From the NCBI GenBank assembly GCA_035772735.1, contig JASDFA010000002.1, forward strand, positions 1,054,001-1,118,000: DNA of 64,000 nucleotides. Direction: 5' to 3'. Within the stretch, counting starts at the first letter, position 1. The number at the start of each line of letters is the position of its first letter. A program made the translations under genes and the position numbers. The notes under the pieces are model-generated. The model did not search any database. It saw only the letters and a list, made by a program, of their open reading frames with translations, and had not been told where the DNA came from. The stretch comes from Datura wrightii (lineage: Eukaryota > Streptophyta > Magnoliopsida > Solanales > Solanaceae). This document shows positions 10,808-22,037 of the stretch, one piece after another.

Positions 10808-13014
10808 TGTTACACCCCGTAAGTTTTTAGTACTTAGTTGGCATATTCGCATGTTGGTTGAGAGTTTTAGAATGTCATACGTACGAGAAAAGGGTCCGGG
10901 GAAGGGTCGAACAAGTGCCAAGTCGAATTTTCGCAAGAGGAGGCCGAACCGCGCTGCCCAGAGTGGCAACGTGGCACCGAGACCCCTCCTCCACGATGGC
11001 CAACGTGGCACGGAGCTAGATTGGCGCGATGGCCAGCGTGCCACGTTGCCATGGTTCGGGCTCCAAGTATATAAAGGCCTCTCACTTCATTTTCATTTTA
11101 TTTTCTAAGTAAAACGACCAGAGAACAGAGGAGGACGAAGGGTTATTATAATATTCATTCGATTACGCCGTCGAACACTGTCCAAAGTTAAATTAACTTC
11201 GGGTATCGAAGTATAAGGCTGGGGAGCATTTTTGGGGAGTTAGTTTCGCGAAATTCGCCCGACGAAGCATCAAACCCGCTGAGCCAAAGTGATTGGAATT
11301 GCTCCAAACTAGTGTTAATACACTCCCAGACTTAAAGTGAGTATTTCTCCCTTCTAGACTCCCGAGAAATTATGAATTTTCGATCGTTCTTCGATAAGTC
11401 GAAAAATAGTCGGTAATTATATATAAAGTATTGTTTCCTTCCAGTATAACAAGTTAGTTCTATTCTTTCGTGAATATGATTACAGTTGGAAGGAATAGTT
11501 GAATACTAGCCAAGCCTCGCCAGTTAATCAGAAAACCGGCAGGCGAGGTATGTAAAGACAGTCTCTTCCAGCGAATTAGTTTCCCCAGTATAGTAAAACA
11601 ACATGAATCCCAGTAAGATATTTCAGAAATAGTATATCATGCTCGGTATGAAATTTAGTAAAGCACGTCAGAAATATTTTATCAGGTTTAGTATGAGACT
11701 CAGTGCAGCATGTCAGAGATTATATTTTTATCATATTCAGTGCGTGTTATATGTGATTATTGCTATTAGTTGAAACTTGATTGTATTGTTTTAGGCTGGA
11801 TTACCCGTATAGCTTCCGTGACCACCCCAGAGTTAATAGTTGTGTCGACTCATCCGCCAGAGAGCGAGGATACGCCGCTCTATGGAGTGGCATGCCGTCC
11901 GCCAGAGACGAAGATGGGGAACCAGCTCCTCATACTATGCTGATCAGCACTATACCACACCCCCTATCGAGCGCTTGCGCTCGGATTAAAGATTTCAAGA
12001 TTCCTCTGGGCTCAGGCACAACTATAGTCAGGTGCCCAGCGAGCCCAAGTTGCATACCCAGGGGATCAGCAGGGAGCTTATAGCTACTAGGAGATGTGGT
12101 ATGGCATGGGCAGGGGGTAAATAGATTGTGATGATTGCACTTTCCGGTTTATGGGGGCCAAGTAAGGTTCATGTAGGTTATGTTGTTTTAGTTATCGATA
12201 AATAGACAGTAGAAGGTTATGTTATCAGGTATGACTCCTACTCTTCTCAGTACAATTATGTTTAGCCCTAATTCCACCATTTCGGTCAGTTCCAGTCCGT
12301 TTCCTATTACTTCAGTTACTATCAGCTTTATTACTTACTTTCAGTTATTTTCGGTTATTACTTTACATACTCAGTACCAGTAATACTGACGCCCGTTTTA
12401 GGGTGCTGCATTACTTGCCTGCAGGTGCACATAGACGAGGAGTAGATTTCTCGTAGTTCCAGTCATCGATACAGAGCCTTCAACTCCTTTCATCTGGAGC
12501 TTGAAAGGCAAAGGTTTACTTTCTTTTTATTTGTACAGTATGGGTAGGTCGGGGCCCTGTCCCGACTATATTCTTATTCTTAGAGGCTTGCAGATTATAT
12601 CATATTCCCTGTGGTTAGATGTATCGGCTGTGTGGGGCCATTTATGTGTTTCAAATCGTATGTGATGGCCGTGTGGGACCTTGTTCAGCTGTTAGTTGGT
12701 GACCTTATCGGTCACAGATCAGTTTAGTACTTGACTTCATTTTCTAGTTATAACTAGACATCATGGTGGCCTTTTCGGCCCGCATAGGACTCCTTATATT
12801 CAGTTGTTTCTGGTTAGCTGTTTACTTTTAATAGATGGCTATAGACCTTGTCGGCCGGAGACTGTATTTACAACTGCTATATTGCCCATTGTTTTCTTGA
12901 ATCTAGAGTTAGAGTCAGCCTTGCACCAAAAGTGCTTAGGCTCATTTAGTTTAGCAGTCGAGATCCTAGTAGGGCACCAGGTGTCAGTCATGCCTCCCAA
13001 GGTGAGGAGTGACA
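10808..13014 (+). mobile_element. Solo LTR of a Ty3/gypsy-like retrotransposon (about 2.2 kb)
   Basis: Starts TGTTACACCCCGTAAG and ends GAGGAGTGACA, so it has the TG...CA borders of an LTR. The 5 bases on each side are identical (TATAT at 10803-10807 and 13015-13019), consistent with a target-site duplication, though AT-rich. No primer-binding site, polypurine tract or gag/pol frame is present. A TATATAAA box lies at 11068. A long LTR with no interior implies LTR-LTR recombination after insertion. Confidence 0.8.
11068..11075 (+). promoter_or_regulatory. LTR TATA box
   Basis: TATATAAA followed by GGCCTCTCAC lies about 260 bases into the solo LTR, where a retrotransposon U3/R promoter is expected. 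It could still drive transcription rightward. This is inferred from sequence only. Confidence 0.45.
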
Positions 13015-13654
13015 TATATATGTATGTATATATATATATCAATTTAAAAAAAAAAGCGAACGAAATTTTTTAAAAATTTAACATATTGAATTATATTAAC
13101 TCAGTTTTTTTTTCTCCAGAAATTTCAACTGGTCGTTTAAACTGTCCTTTTTCGTCAAGATCTGGTAGCTCACAAGTTTCACGATATCACAAGTTGCACT
13201 AATTTTTTTATATTACAGCTTTCATGTAACTAGGAACGTTATTATTTTTAAAAAGTTGATTAAATCGATCAAATTGGATCAAATCGAATTGATTTTTAGG
13301 TTTAAAAATAAAATAGAAGGTTTCAATATAAATTTACAACCGTACAAAATAATTGATTCTAATAAATATCAAAGAATTTTTGAATGGGCTTGAATATATA
13401 CTAAATTTACAGTAATAAATATTAAGAAAATTATCCTAAACATTGATAATTGGGATAAATTTTGTAAAAAAAAAAAAAGAGCGCAATATCATATTTAAAA
13501 TATATTATCGCTGCTATAATAATTCAAATACTCGACACTGTTTTATTTTTTGTGATTATCTAAACTTTAAATTTTAGCATAGAAGTAAAAGGCCTACTCA
13601 ATCCAGGGAAATATATTTTTATTTTATATTATTGTAACTTTTCTCTTTTAAAGT

Positions 13655-13771
13655 CGAAGGTTTATCGAAAATAGTTTATACTACTTTCGAGGTAATGATA
13701 AGCTTTACGTACATTCTATCCCCCAAGACCCCACTTGATGGGATTACATAAGGTGATTGTTGTTGTTGTAC
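13655..13771 (+). mobile_element. TS-SINE/RTE LINE 3' tail
   Basis: Contains CTACTTTCGAGGTAATGATA, then CCCCCAAGACCCCACTTG, and ends GTTGTTGTTGT. This is the 3' tail shared by tobacco-type TS SINEs and RTE LINEs. The remaining 13.0-14.5 kb is AT-rich with no gene seen. Confidence 0.6.
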
Positions 13772-14574
13772 TATTATAACTCTTGAAATTTAATTATACT
13801 AAAATTTATCGATTGCTATAGTCATTAGGTGACATTTTAAAAATCATAAATTAATCAATCCATATCAAAAGCAAGATTTAAATAATTGAGACGATTTTAA
13901 AAAGTCTAATTTTAAAGTAATCAAAAAATTGATATGATGTTACTTTTTAAAGATAACCGATTGAACTGAACCATTGATGGGCTACTGGTAACGATGCCCT
14001 TTCTTTAAAATTTTATTTTATTTTTGTTATTTTGGGCTTTTCAGTTGAATAAGGGATCATGTGCACTAATGCCTCTATTTTGAAGCGGTTTTAAATTTTT
14101 GTCCTCTAAATTGATAATATTTAATTTTTATTTTTTAATATTTTAAGTAATAAAAAAGTAGTAAAAAATATTTCTGACTTAAAAAATAACAAATAATTTA
14201 AAAAAATCAAAGAAAATTTTTATATCATAATATAACACAAGTTATGCCTTACAAGACAAAACAAGTTATGCCACTTAATTTCTACAGCGACATAAGTTCA
14301 ATTCAGAACCCACAAAGTTATGCGTCAAAAGCATAACTTATTCCTATACAACTTTTATCGAACAAAATAAAAGTTCTCTAAATTTATGTTTTGCGAATTA
14401 GATATAATACAATTTATGCTAGATTTGAACTTTATCTTACAAAACTAGGTCATAATTAAAGATTGTTTGGCCCATAAATTTTTATTAAATGAGCAACATG
14501 AACAAAAATTAAAAGTTATCCCAGAATAGAGGGGATACGGACATGTTGAATAAGGGCCTTTTCAAGTAAAATAA

Positions 14575-15160
14575 GAGCTTGTTTGAAAGTCACCATATCA
14601 TTGAAGTATAATTGGATGTAATTACAAAGTTTGTCATGTTTGTTTGATCATGTAATTACTTGATCTGCATATAATTGGTGTAGTTGAAGGGGGATAATTA
14701 CACTCTTCAATTTCTAGGGGTAAGGTGAGAATTGGTGGTAATTATATGTTTATTTTATAATTTATTTCCTTTTTATTTTTTCAACTATTTTTAATTTCAT
14801 TTTTTAATAATTTTACTACTCAAACGAATTAAAGTATATTAATTACACATGTATAATTATTTAATAGTATATTTTTAAGAAAAAGTATATCTTGAATATC
14901 TAAATTTAATAATATTTATAAAGGCACATATTTGTCAAACATAACTTTTAGTTTTAGATAATTAAATTTCATTTTTAAAATTTAAAATATAATTGTGAAA
15001 TTGTTGTTGTGAAATCAAACAATATATTTGTAATCATACTGTAATTATGTTTTGATGAACAAATAGATTATCATAATTACTATATTTTATAATTATTAGA
15101 TTATGTAATTACCACTCCAACCATCACACCAATTTTCATTACATTGTGTCTTTTCAAAGA
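14575..15160. mobile_element. Putative hAT-type MITE
   Basis: Left end GCTTGTTTGAAAGTCACCAT and right end CTTTTCAAAGAGACGC are imperfect inverted repeats. The interior is rich in TGTAATTAC and its complement, with a non-coding AT-rich core. Borders are approximate. Confidence 0.4.
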
Positions 15161-15167
15161 GACGCTA

Positions 15168-16165
15168 GGACCATCTTCAACCCACAACTCTATTTTTGAT
15201 TCTAAACTTTAAATTTTTAGAGTCAAAAATAGAATTGAGCAAAACCAACTCCAACACACTACTCTATTTTTTTCTCCACAAAAGAATATTTTTCTTTTAT
15301 TCTTTTCTCTCTTTAATATTATATTATTATTTTTTATTTTATTTATTAGATTTTCTTAATTCATAAAATAAAATATTGCTTCTTTTTTCTACATAATCAT
15401 CCTATACAATTTATATCTTTTTCATATATAATCATTTAATATAAAATTATTTTATATCCTATATTTTTTAAATAATATAAATTACAAATAAATAATATAT
15501 ATTATACTTATTAATGGGAGATTCAAATAAAAATGAAATCATTGATGAAATAAAATTAAATAAATATTACATCATGACAATATTTATTTTAATTTTTGCA
15601 TAAACATTCAACTTTCAAGACTATTACATTGCTCTCATAAATGCTCTATTAATGCATTACAAAGTTCAAAATTATTCAAAATCGATAATTTTCATTTACT
15701 GTTATTTCCATTATTGGAGTTGGACCTTCCGAATTATCTTGAATTGATGCATTAAGATCATACTCATTCTCAATTTTTTTTATACAATTATAAATTATAA
15801 ATAAAATTAACTTACATTTTACATAAACTATTATATACGAAAATTAATTTATACGAATTATACATTAATTTAAATTCAAAATTAATATAATAAAAATATT
15901 ACATAAAAATATAAATACAAATATTAGAGATTTAATTAATGATCTTACAATTTATATATGTTAAATTAAAAGTGTTAATTATTAAAAATAATAATATCAT
16001 ATTCAACTAAAAAAACAGAGTTGATGAATAGTGTCACTCCAAATTTGAAGTTACACTACTCACACTCTATTTTTAACTCTAAATTTAAAGTTTAGAGTTG
16101 GAAATAGAAATGATATGGATCCTTACTCTTAGAATTTAGAGTTTAGAGTGGGAAACAGAGATCGA
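15168..16165. mobile_element. Putative Harbinger-like non-autonomous element
   Basis: Both ends carry the same motif in opposite orientation: ACTCTATTTTTGATTCTAAA near 15187, and ACTCTATTTTTAACTCTAAA near 16063 with its complement around 16095. The words CTCCAACA and GGAGTTGG, common in plant PIF/Harbinger elements, are present. About 1 kb of AT-rich DNA with no intact frame lies between. Confidence 0.4.
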
Positions 16166-16590
16166 TCGGAAATGACCCAAGGGATATAATCTTGTATTGG
16201 GCTTTGTAATTAAAGAAGTGTCGAGGAAAGTGACAAGCATTGCCTTATTGAGTGTCGGGCGTTGTACTTTTAGAAGGGCCATTCAAAGTGAAAAAATGGA
16301 AATATACTAATGTGTTTGGACTCTGTATTTTGTTGGAAGTTTGTGTTTGCATGTAGATATCCTGTTTACTTCAAAATTTCTATACGTATATGTGCTTAGA
16401 AATAAATTCCTTCTTAAAGGTTAAAGGAAGTAACTATGGAATTTTTCATTGCCTTGCAAAAAGGAAATCATCATGTGCTCTAAGCAAGAATCTAGGGAAA
16501 CCACAAATTAAAGTAACTAAAATCGAAAGCCATCAAAACCCAAAAAAGAATCATTCCCCTTCTCATTTTTTTTTTAAAACCATCTTTGCT

Positions 16591-16600
16591 GTATATATAA
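16591..16600 (+). promoter_or_regulatory. TATA box of the RTM2-like gene
   Basis: GTATATATAA lies 91-100 bases before the ATG at 16691. That allows a leader of about 60 bases. Confidence 0.5.
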
Positions 16601-16690
16601 GAGAATTCGAAAGTAGCATAACTTGAAGCCGCGCCATTGGTTAGAAGCATAAGGATATAAATTAGTAGCAATTCAAAAGAAATACACTTA

Positions 16691-17240
16691 ATGGAAAACA
16701 AATTAGCTGGAGGTCATTTTGAGCCATCTTACGAGTGGCAACATGAGGAAGGAATCGATGTTCTCTTGGTGCATCTCCCAGGTAAGTAGCTTAAAAGTAC
16801 AAGTACAATTGTTGAAAAATGAAAAACAATATATATCCTTCTATTTATTTATTTATTTATTTATTTTTCATATTCAAGAATTCAAAGATAAAGAAGGATT
16901 AAAGGTTCAAGTTAGCAATTGTGGACTTCTAAAGATTTCGGGAGATCGTCAGGTGAATCAAACAAGATTGAAGTTTTCCAAAGAAATTTCAGTTCGGAAT
17001 AACCATAACATAGATGAAATAAATGCCAAATTTGAGAAAGGTGTTCTCAAGATTACACTGCCAAAGAAAGTTACAGCTGAAAATACTAATGAAGAATATG
17101 AATTGGCAACAACATCAAATAAATCAAGATTTAGGAAGTTCAAAAAGGTGGCCGTAAGTGTTGCAGCTATCGTGGTTGTAATTTCTGCTCTCTCCGGATT
17201 CGCTTACTACATTTATAGGTCTACAATTGTTAAAGACTAG
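16691..17240 (+). CDS. Hsp20/alpha-crystallin protein with C-terminal membrane anchor (RTM2-like)
   Basis: Two exons, 16691-16781 and 16879-17240, give 150 residues. The splice phase is 1 and the borders are AG|GTAAGT and TTCAAG. An alpha-crystallin-like domain spans about residues 10-95: PSYEWQHEEGIDVLLVHLP, then LKVQVSNCGLLKISGDR and FEKGVLKITLPKK. A basic stretch (RFRKFKK) precedes one transmembrane helix at about 121-145 (VAVSVAAIVVVISALSGFAY). Arabidopsis RTM2, which restricts long-distance potyvirus movement, has this same small-Hsp plus membrane-anchor plan, but it is longer and is not heat-induced. This protein is at the short end, so the virus-resistance role is not established. Confidence 0.85.
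16838..16867 (+). repeat. (TTTA)n microsatellite
   Basis: About seven TTTA units lie in the intron of the RTM2-like gene, close to the branch-point and pyrimidine region of the 3' splice site. Confidence 0.8.
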
Positions 17241-18343
17241 TATAGTTTATATGGCTTTTATTTATATAACACGAATAAGAATATTGTAATTAAGAGTATA
17301 GTAAAACAAAAACAGAGAGGTCCATAACATATTCCAACATTTTCATTGGATTTTTCCTTATTACTATTCCTACTCAATTTCGTTTACACGGCTGAGTCAA
17401 AACGATTCCCATAGATTGCTTTGCTTTTTGTTTGTATAACATGTACAACTTTGATTATTAAAAACTAAAAATTAATTACAAATAGTAAACATCATTATCT
17501 AGGATGAAGAGAATAGATATAGTTAAATCATGAAACATTGACTTAAGAGCTTAATTAGAAAGGGATGTCATACCTCTTAACTATATATATATAGAGAAGT
17601 GGCAAATCTCATGGCAGGTAGGCAAAGAGAGAGGGGATAAGTGAAGGGGGGCAAAAAGAGGCCCCATATGGTCCAACTCACTCAAAGTTCTTTTAGAGGG
17701 ACATTGGCAAAAACAAGAAAAGAATTAATACTAATAGTCCCTGCTTTGGAAAATTTAAAGATGATATGGGCCTGCCAATGGCCAATGCCAACTCTTATCA
17801 TCCTTGTTAAACTATATTAAACAGATTACTCTCCTCTGTCTTATCTTTATAAACATGTTTTGACATAATTATTAGATAAGAATGTATGTATTCATGTATT
17901 TATTAAATAAACACTTTCAAATTTCTGTTTATATTTATCTCTTTAAATATAAATTAAAGAAAAGGAGAGGGAGAAAGTGTGGATGAAAAGCAAAAGATGG
18001 GGACTCAATTGTAATTTCGTAAACAAGACTGGCGGTTGCGGAATAAAGTCAACATTGACTAGAAAGCAGCACAGTTTACAACAGTGGCAAGAGGCAGCCA
18101 ACATTAGACGGAATCTTCAATAATTAGCAAAGCGACACTGACGAATGTCAAAACCGATATTTTAGGCAAAAAGCAGGGCATTTTCATTAATCATCTTCGA
18201 ATTACAACTACAAACAGTTACATTCTCCGCTGTCACATTCTTGCTCAGTTCATCACATTTATTATATCTCCTCTTCCACTCGCACATTAAAATCAAAACA
18301 CATACAGCCGAGAAGCTGAGAAAGATAGATTTTAAAGACAATA
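17241..18343. other. Intergenic spacer and leader of the BPA1-like gene
   Basis: AT-rich sequence with no gene, RNA or clear transposon end. The last 100-150 bases before 18344 are probably the 5' leader of the next gene. Confidence 0.4.
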
Positions 18344-21300
18344 ATGCAGGTGAGTTCTCCATTTTCATGGCGGGAGTTTAAAATTTTATTTTTTTTCTTC
18401 TTCCACTGTGAATTGGATTATTGTTTACTTTTTCCTTTATTTGCCTGTTTAATTTATCTACTTTTAGGAGGTAAGAACAGTACGCGTAGGTAATGTATCA
18501 GATCTGGCGGCTGAGAGAGAGGTTCACGAGTTCTTCTCGTTCTCCGGCGAGATTGAGCACATTGAGATTCGGCGGTGAGTAGCTTCACCTTTTCTCTGAT
18601 GGTATTTGAGGTTTAAATAATATATTTGAGCTTAATTGTTACTTTTTTTGGGACTGATTTTGGTGTGGAGTGCAGAGAACAAGGACAATCGAAGACTGCC
18701 TTTGTTACATTTAAAGATCCGAAAGCGCTTGAAATTGCTTTGTTGTTGTCGGTAATTTTCCTTTTTCTTCATAGTACTTCTAACTTCGAGTCTATATTTG
18801 CATAACCGTGTATGCTTTCATCGTTTGAGCTGTTCCTACATGAATTTCTTCCTACGCACTGCGGTCTAGAATTACACAATCAGCTACATGTAACTCTTCT
18901 AACCTTTGTTTGTAACTCAGGGTAAGGGTAAGCAAACATGCTATAACCTATTAAACTACACAGAGAATGTAATTTTTATTTAAACTATTAAATCCTTTTT
19001 ATGTTGGTGCAGTAAATGATTTAACATCATCACAGGGGGACAGTTCATAGGACTTGAATAACGTCTAGCATTGTTAACTCACAGAAATTTAAGGAGGTGT
19101 AGGAACTAGGAAATAAATTTAAGATTCTCTTTTCTTTTGCTAATCGTTTGTCTGATTGAGAAAAAGTACAGGTTGGTTTAGCTGTTAAACATGAAATATA
19201 GGTTCAACTATACATCATGCATTTTTCAGCATTTCTTTTGGGAATTGAAGAGTTAACAAATTTTCCATCTATTACCTGTATTTTTTTGGGTTTTAAATAA
19301 CCTGATAATATAATGAACCTTTTATATAACTTAAAATCTTTATGAAATGCAAGGAGTGTCAAGTGTGTGCGTGTATGTGTATTATGTCCTCCTCTAATCC
19401 GCTTGTATCTTTTTGCCAGTGACTGATGATGCATACTTTACAATGTTCTGAAATTGCTCGAGTTATTCAATATAGAGAATGAGCGAATGATGCTCCTAAC
19501 TTCGAATTACTACAGTACATCAACCATTTGATATGCCATTGTTGTTTGAAGAATAATAAAGCACATGGAAATTGGTTTTGTGTATATTCACTGCTACTGC
19601 TTTGTTGAATTGTTTGTTTGTGAGAAGTAACCTTCCGATTCTACTCATTTTGCAGGGAGCAACCATAGTGGATCAGATTGTAAATATTACTCGGGCAGAG
19701 GACTATATTCCATCATCTGAGACTCGGGTAACTACATAGACAAGTGTGAAAGTGTTATCACTTTTCATATAATTGCAAAAATCGGTTATGGAAGTATAGC
19801 AATTTAGGAATATTAATATTGGAAATTCATGTGGTCTACTCATTGCTTCCAGGAAGTCAGGATAGTTGATAATGCTGTGAATGTGGCTGGAGAAAGTTCT
19901 TCTCCGCTTGCTGAGGTAATATAGTAAATAAAATTTGGTGGATAATTCTTCCTTCGAGTTATTAAAAGTTGGGCATCTTTGGTCCACGAGAACATAAAAA
20001 CTGTTGTCTCTATAGAGAGCTTTTAGATATAGAACCATTGCGAGTATTTTGTGGTGTAGGATTCATGTATTATGACTTGCACTTCGGATGCTCTGTGCAG
20101 GCGTTTTTTTATTTTTTTGGACTGTGTACTTATTAATGGCTCTTTTCGGCTTTATAATAATCTGCATTACTTGTATAATCTCTTGATCCCTTGTCTCCAT
20201 TAGCAGGCCAAACCTACTTCTCCTAGCAATGGAAGGGTGAACGGAAAAGTATATATCAGTAAAGCCCAGGATGTTGTCTCAAATGTGTTGGCAAAAGGTT
20301 CAGCTATCAGACAAGATGCAATGAACAAAGCCAAGGCATTTGATGAGAAACATCAGTTACGAGCCACTGCTTCTGCCAGAGTCATTTCCTTTGACCGAAG
20401 AGTTGGGCTGACAGAAAAGCTTACAGTTGGAATTTCTGTTGTAAATGAGAAAGTTAAATCTGTTGATCAAAGGCTTCAAGTGTCAGATAAAACGATGGCT
20501 GCAGTTATGGCAGCAGAACGGAAATTGAATGACACAGGATCAGCGGTCAAATCAAGCAGGTCTGGATTCTTTAAAATGTCTATGTGATTCAAGTCAGCTT
20601 TTTTAACAATGCAAGTTTTTCTGTACTTGTTGCTGCAGTTGGTTCTTAAGATTTCTAGAGTATTACCTGCTCTCTTTTGTCTCTTTGTCTGGTTCTGTTT
20701 ATTGAGACAATCTCCTGAGAGAATCTTGCATGCTAAGTGGTTATATAAGCTGAATTACCCTATACCTTGAAGTAGAGAAAGGAGTAGAAAGGAAGGGAAA
20801 GTTTTAAAGTTCTCTAATCTTGTTTGATTTGTTAAAAGAGGAGGAAAAAAAGCAAAAGGATGACCAGTTTTCCCCCTGGGGCCTCTTATTTAAACTGAGA
20901 GAAGGGAGTAACATAAATTTTCCTTTCCTTGCAGCATTCGTATCGAAGCAAAGAAAAGAGAGAAAATAGTTTCCTTTCACATTCCGTTCTTTGGTTCTTT
21001 ATCATTTCCCTTCTGTAGTAGGTTTACACCTTATTTCGTCGTACAGCAGAACTAGATTGCTTTATCATCAGTGTTGCACAGAATGTGTCTTGTTGATTGG
21101 ACTTCTGAAAGAGCATTGGCATTGGAATACTTTTTCTCATCGAACAGCAGAATTGGACTGCTTTACGATCAATGTTGAACTGAATGACTTGTTGATTTGA
21201 CATCTGAGAGAGCATTGGGCATTGACCCATTCTTTTTGAATATTTTCTAGTTTCCTCACCCTGTTTACTGCTAGATTTTATGCATTATCTAGATGTGGCC

Positions 21301-22037
21301 TCACAATATCTCCTTAAACAATTCCAGACTATGAGGGTCCTGCTACCACAATCAATAGCTTCCCCATGGTTAGTTAAAATGAATTCTTCAATTTTTAGGT
21401 TTTGCAGCTTGAGCTTTGAAGTTGAAAAATTAGGCATGTTGCTCCTACTTGCTGAAGAAGGAATTAGAGTTCAAAAACTTCAGTTGGTTGAGGAGGCAAA
21501 GATTATCTTGATTTTATCTTCTTTAATAAACATCTTATAATGTGTATGACTTCTCACTTCGCGTCCATCGTGCATTTTCCTCAATAAAAGAGAGACTGAA
21601 TATAGTGCGTCTCCCAAATAAAGATGGAATGAGGGGGAGAACTACCTTGGTTTAAGATGAAATGTGTATGGCCACTCACTTTGGTTTAAGCACTTTACTC
21701 TAGCAAGCAAGCACAAAGTGTGCCAATTATTATATTACTAAAGCTCCACATTTCCATTATTTTGGAGCTGATCAGGTATGTTAATGCTGGAGCTGCCTGG
21801 CTGAATGGTGCTTTTACTAAAGTAGCTAAAGCAGGGCAAGTTGCTGGTACAAAAACGAGAGAAAAATGGAATTTTGCATTGTCAAATTTGACAGCAAAGG
21901 TATGTTTTTCTTTATTTCTCTTTTCTCCCTGATATCTTTAGTCCACCTTCTGACTTTCGTCTATCAATTCGTGTTCATTATCCTATTTGGTGTAGGTCAC
22001 AAAAAAGAAGTATCCTGATAGGTGGGATAAAAAATGA
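18344..22037 (+). CDS. BPA1-like single-RRM protein (binding partner of ACD11 family)
   Basis: Eight coding exons with matching phases: 18344-18349, 18468-18574, 18676-18751, 19656-19727, 19853-19915, 20207-20559, 21776-21899 and 21996-22037, giving 280 residues. The first exon encodes only Met-Gln. The RRM covers about residues 3-85 (TVRVGNVSD as RNP2-like, KTAFVTFKD as RNP1-like). The rest is an Ala/Lys/Val-rich helical region (KVKSVDQRLQVSDKTMAAV, YVNAGAAWLNGAFTKVAKAG) typical of the BPA1/BPL proteins, which bind the sphingolipid-transfer protein ACD11 and restrain cell death in Arabidopsis. The exon 6 donor is weak (AG|GTCTGG). Without splicing there the protein ends after eight further residues. 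Confidence 0.9.
21045..21230 (+). repeat. 99-bp tandem duplication in intron 6 of the BPA1-like gene
   Basis: Two units each begin CAGCAGAA(C/T)T and end AGAGCATTGG(G)CATTG, near 21046 and 21145. Identity is roughly 80% by eye. Both are non-coding. Confidence 0.75.

Noticed and set aside
10781..11108. Open frames on both strands at the solo LTR start
   Set aside because: They lie in non-coding U3 sequence of the LTR and show no protein similarity that could be recognised.
16390..16626. Plus-strand open frame of 78 codons
   Set aside because: It sits in the promoter of the RTM2-like gene and covers its TATA box. No domain was seen.
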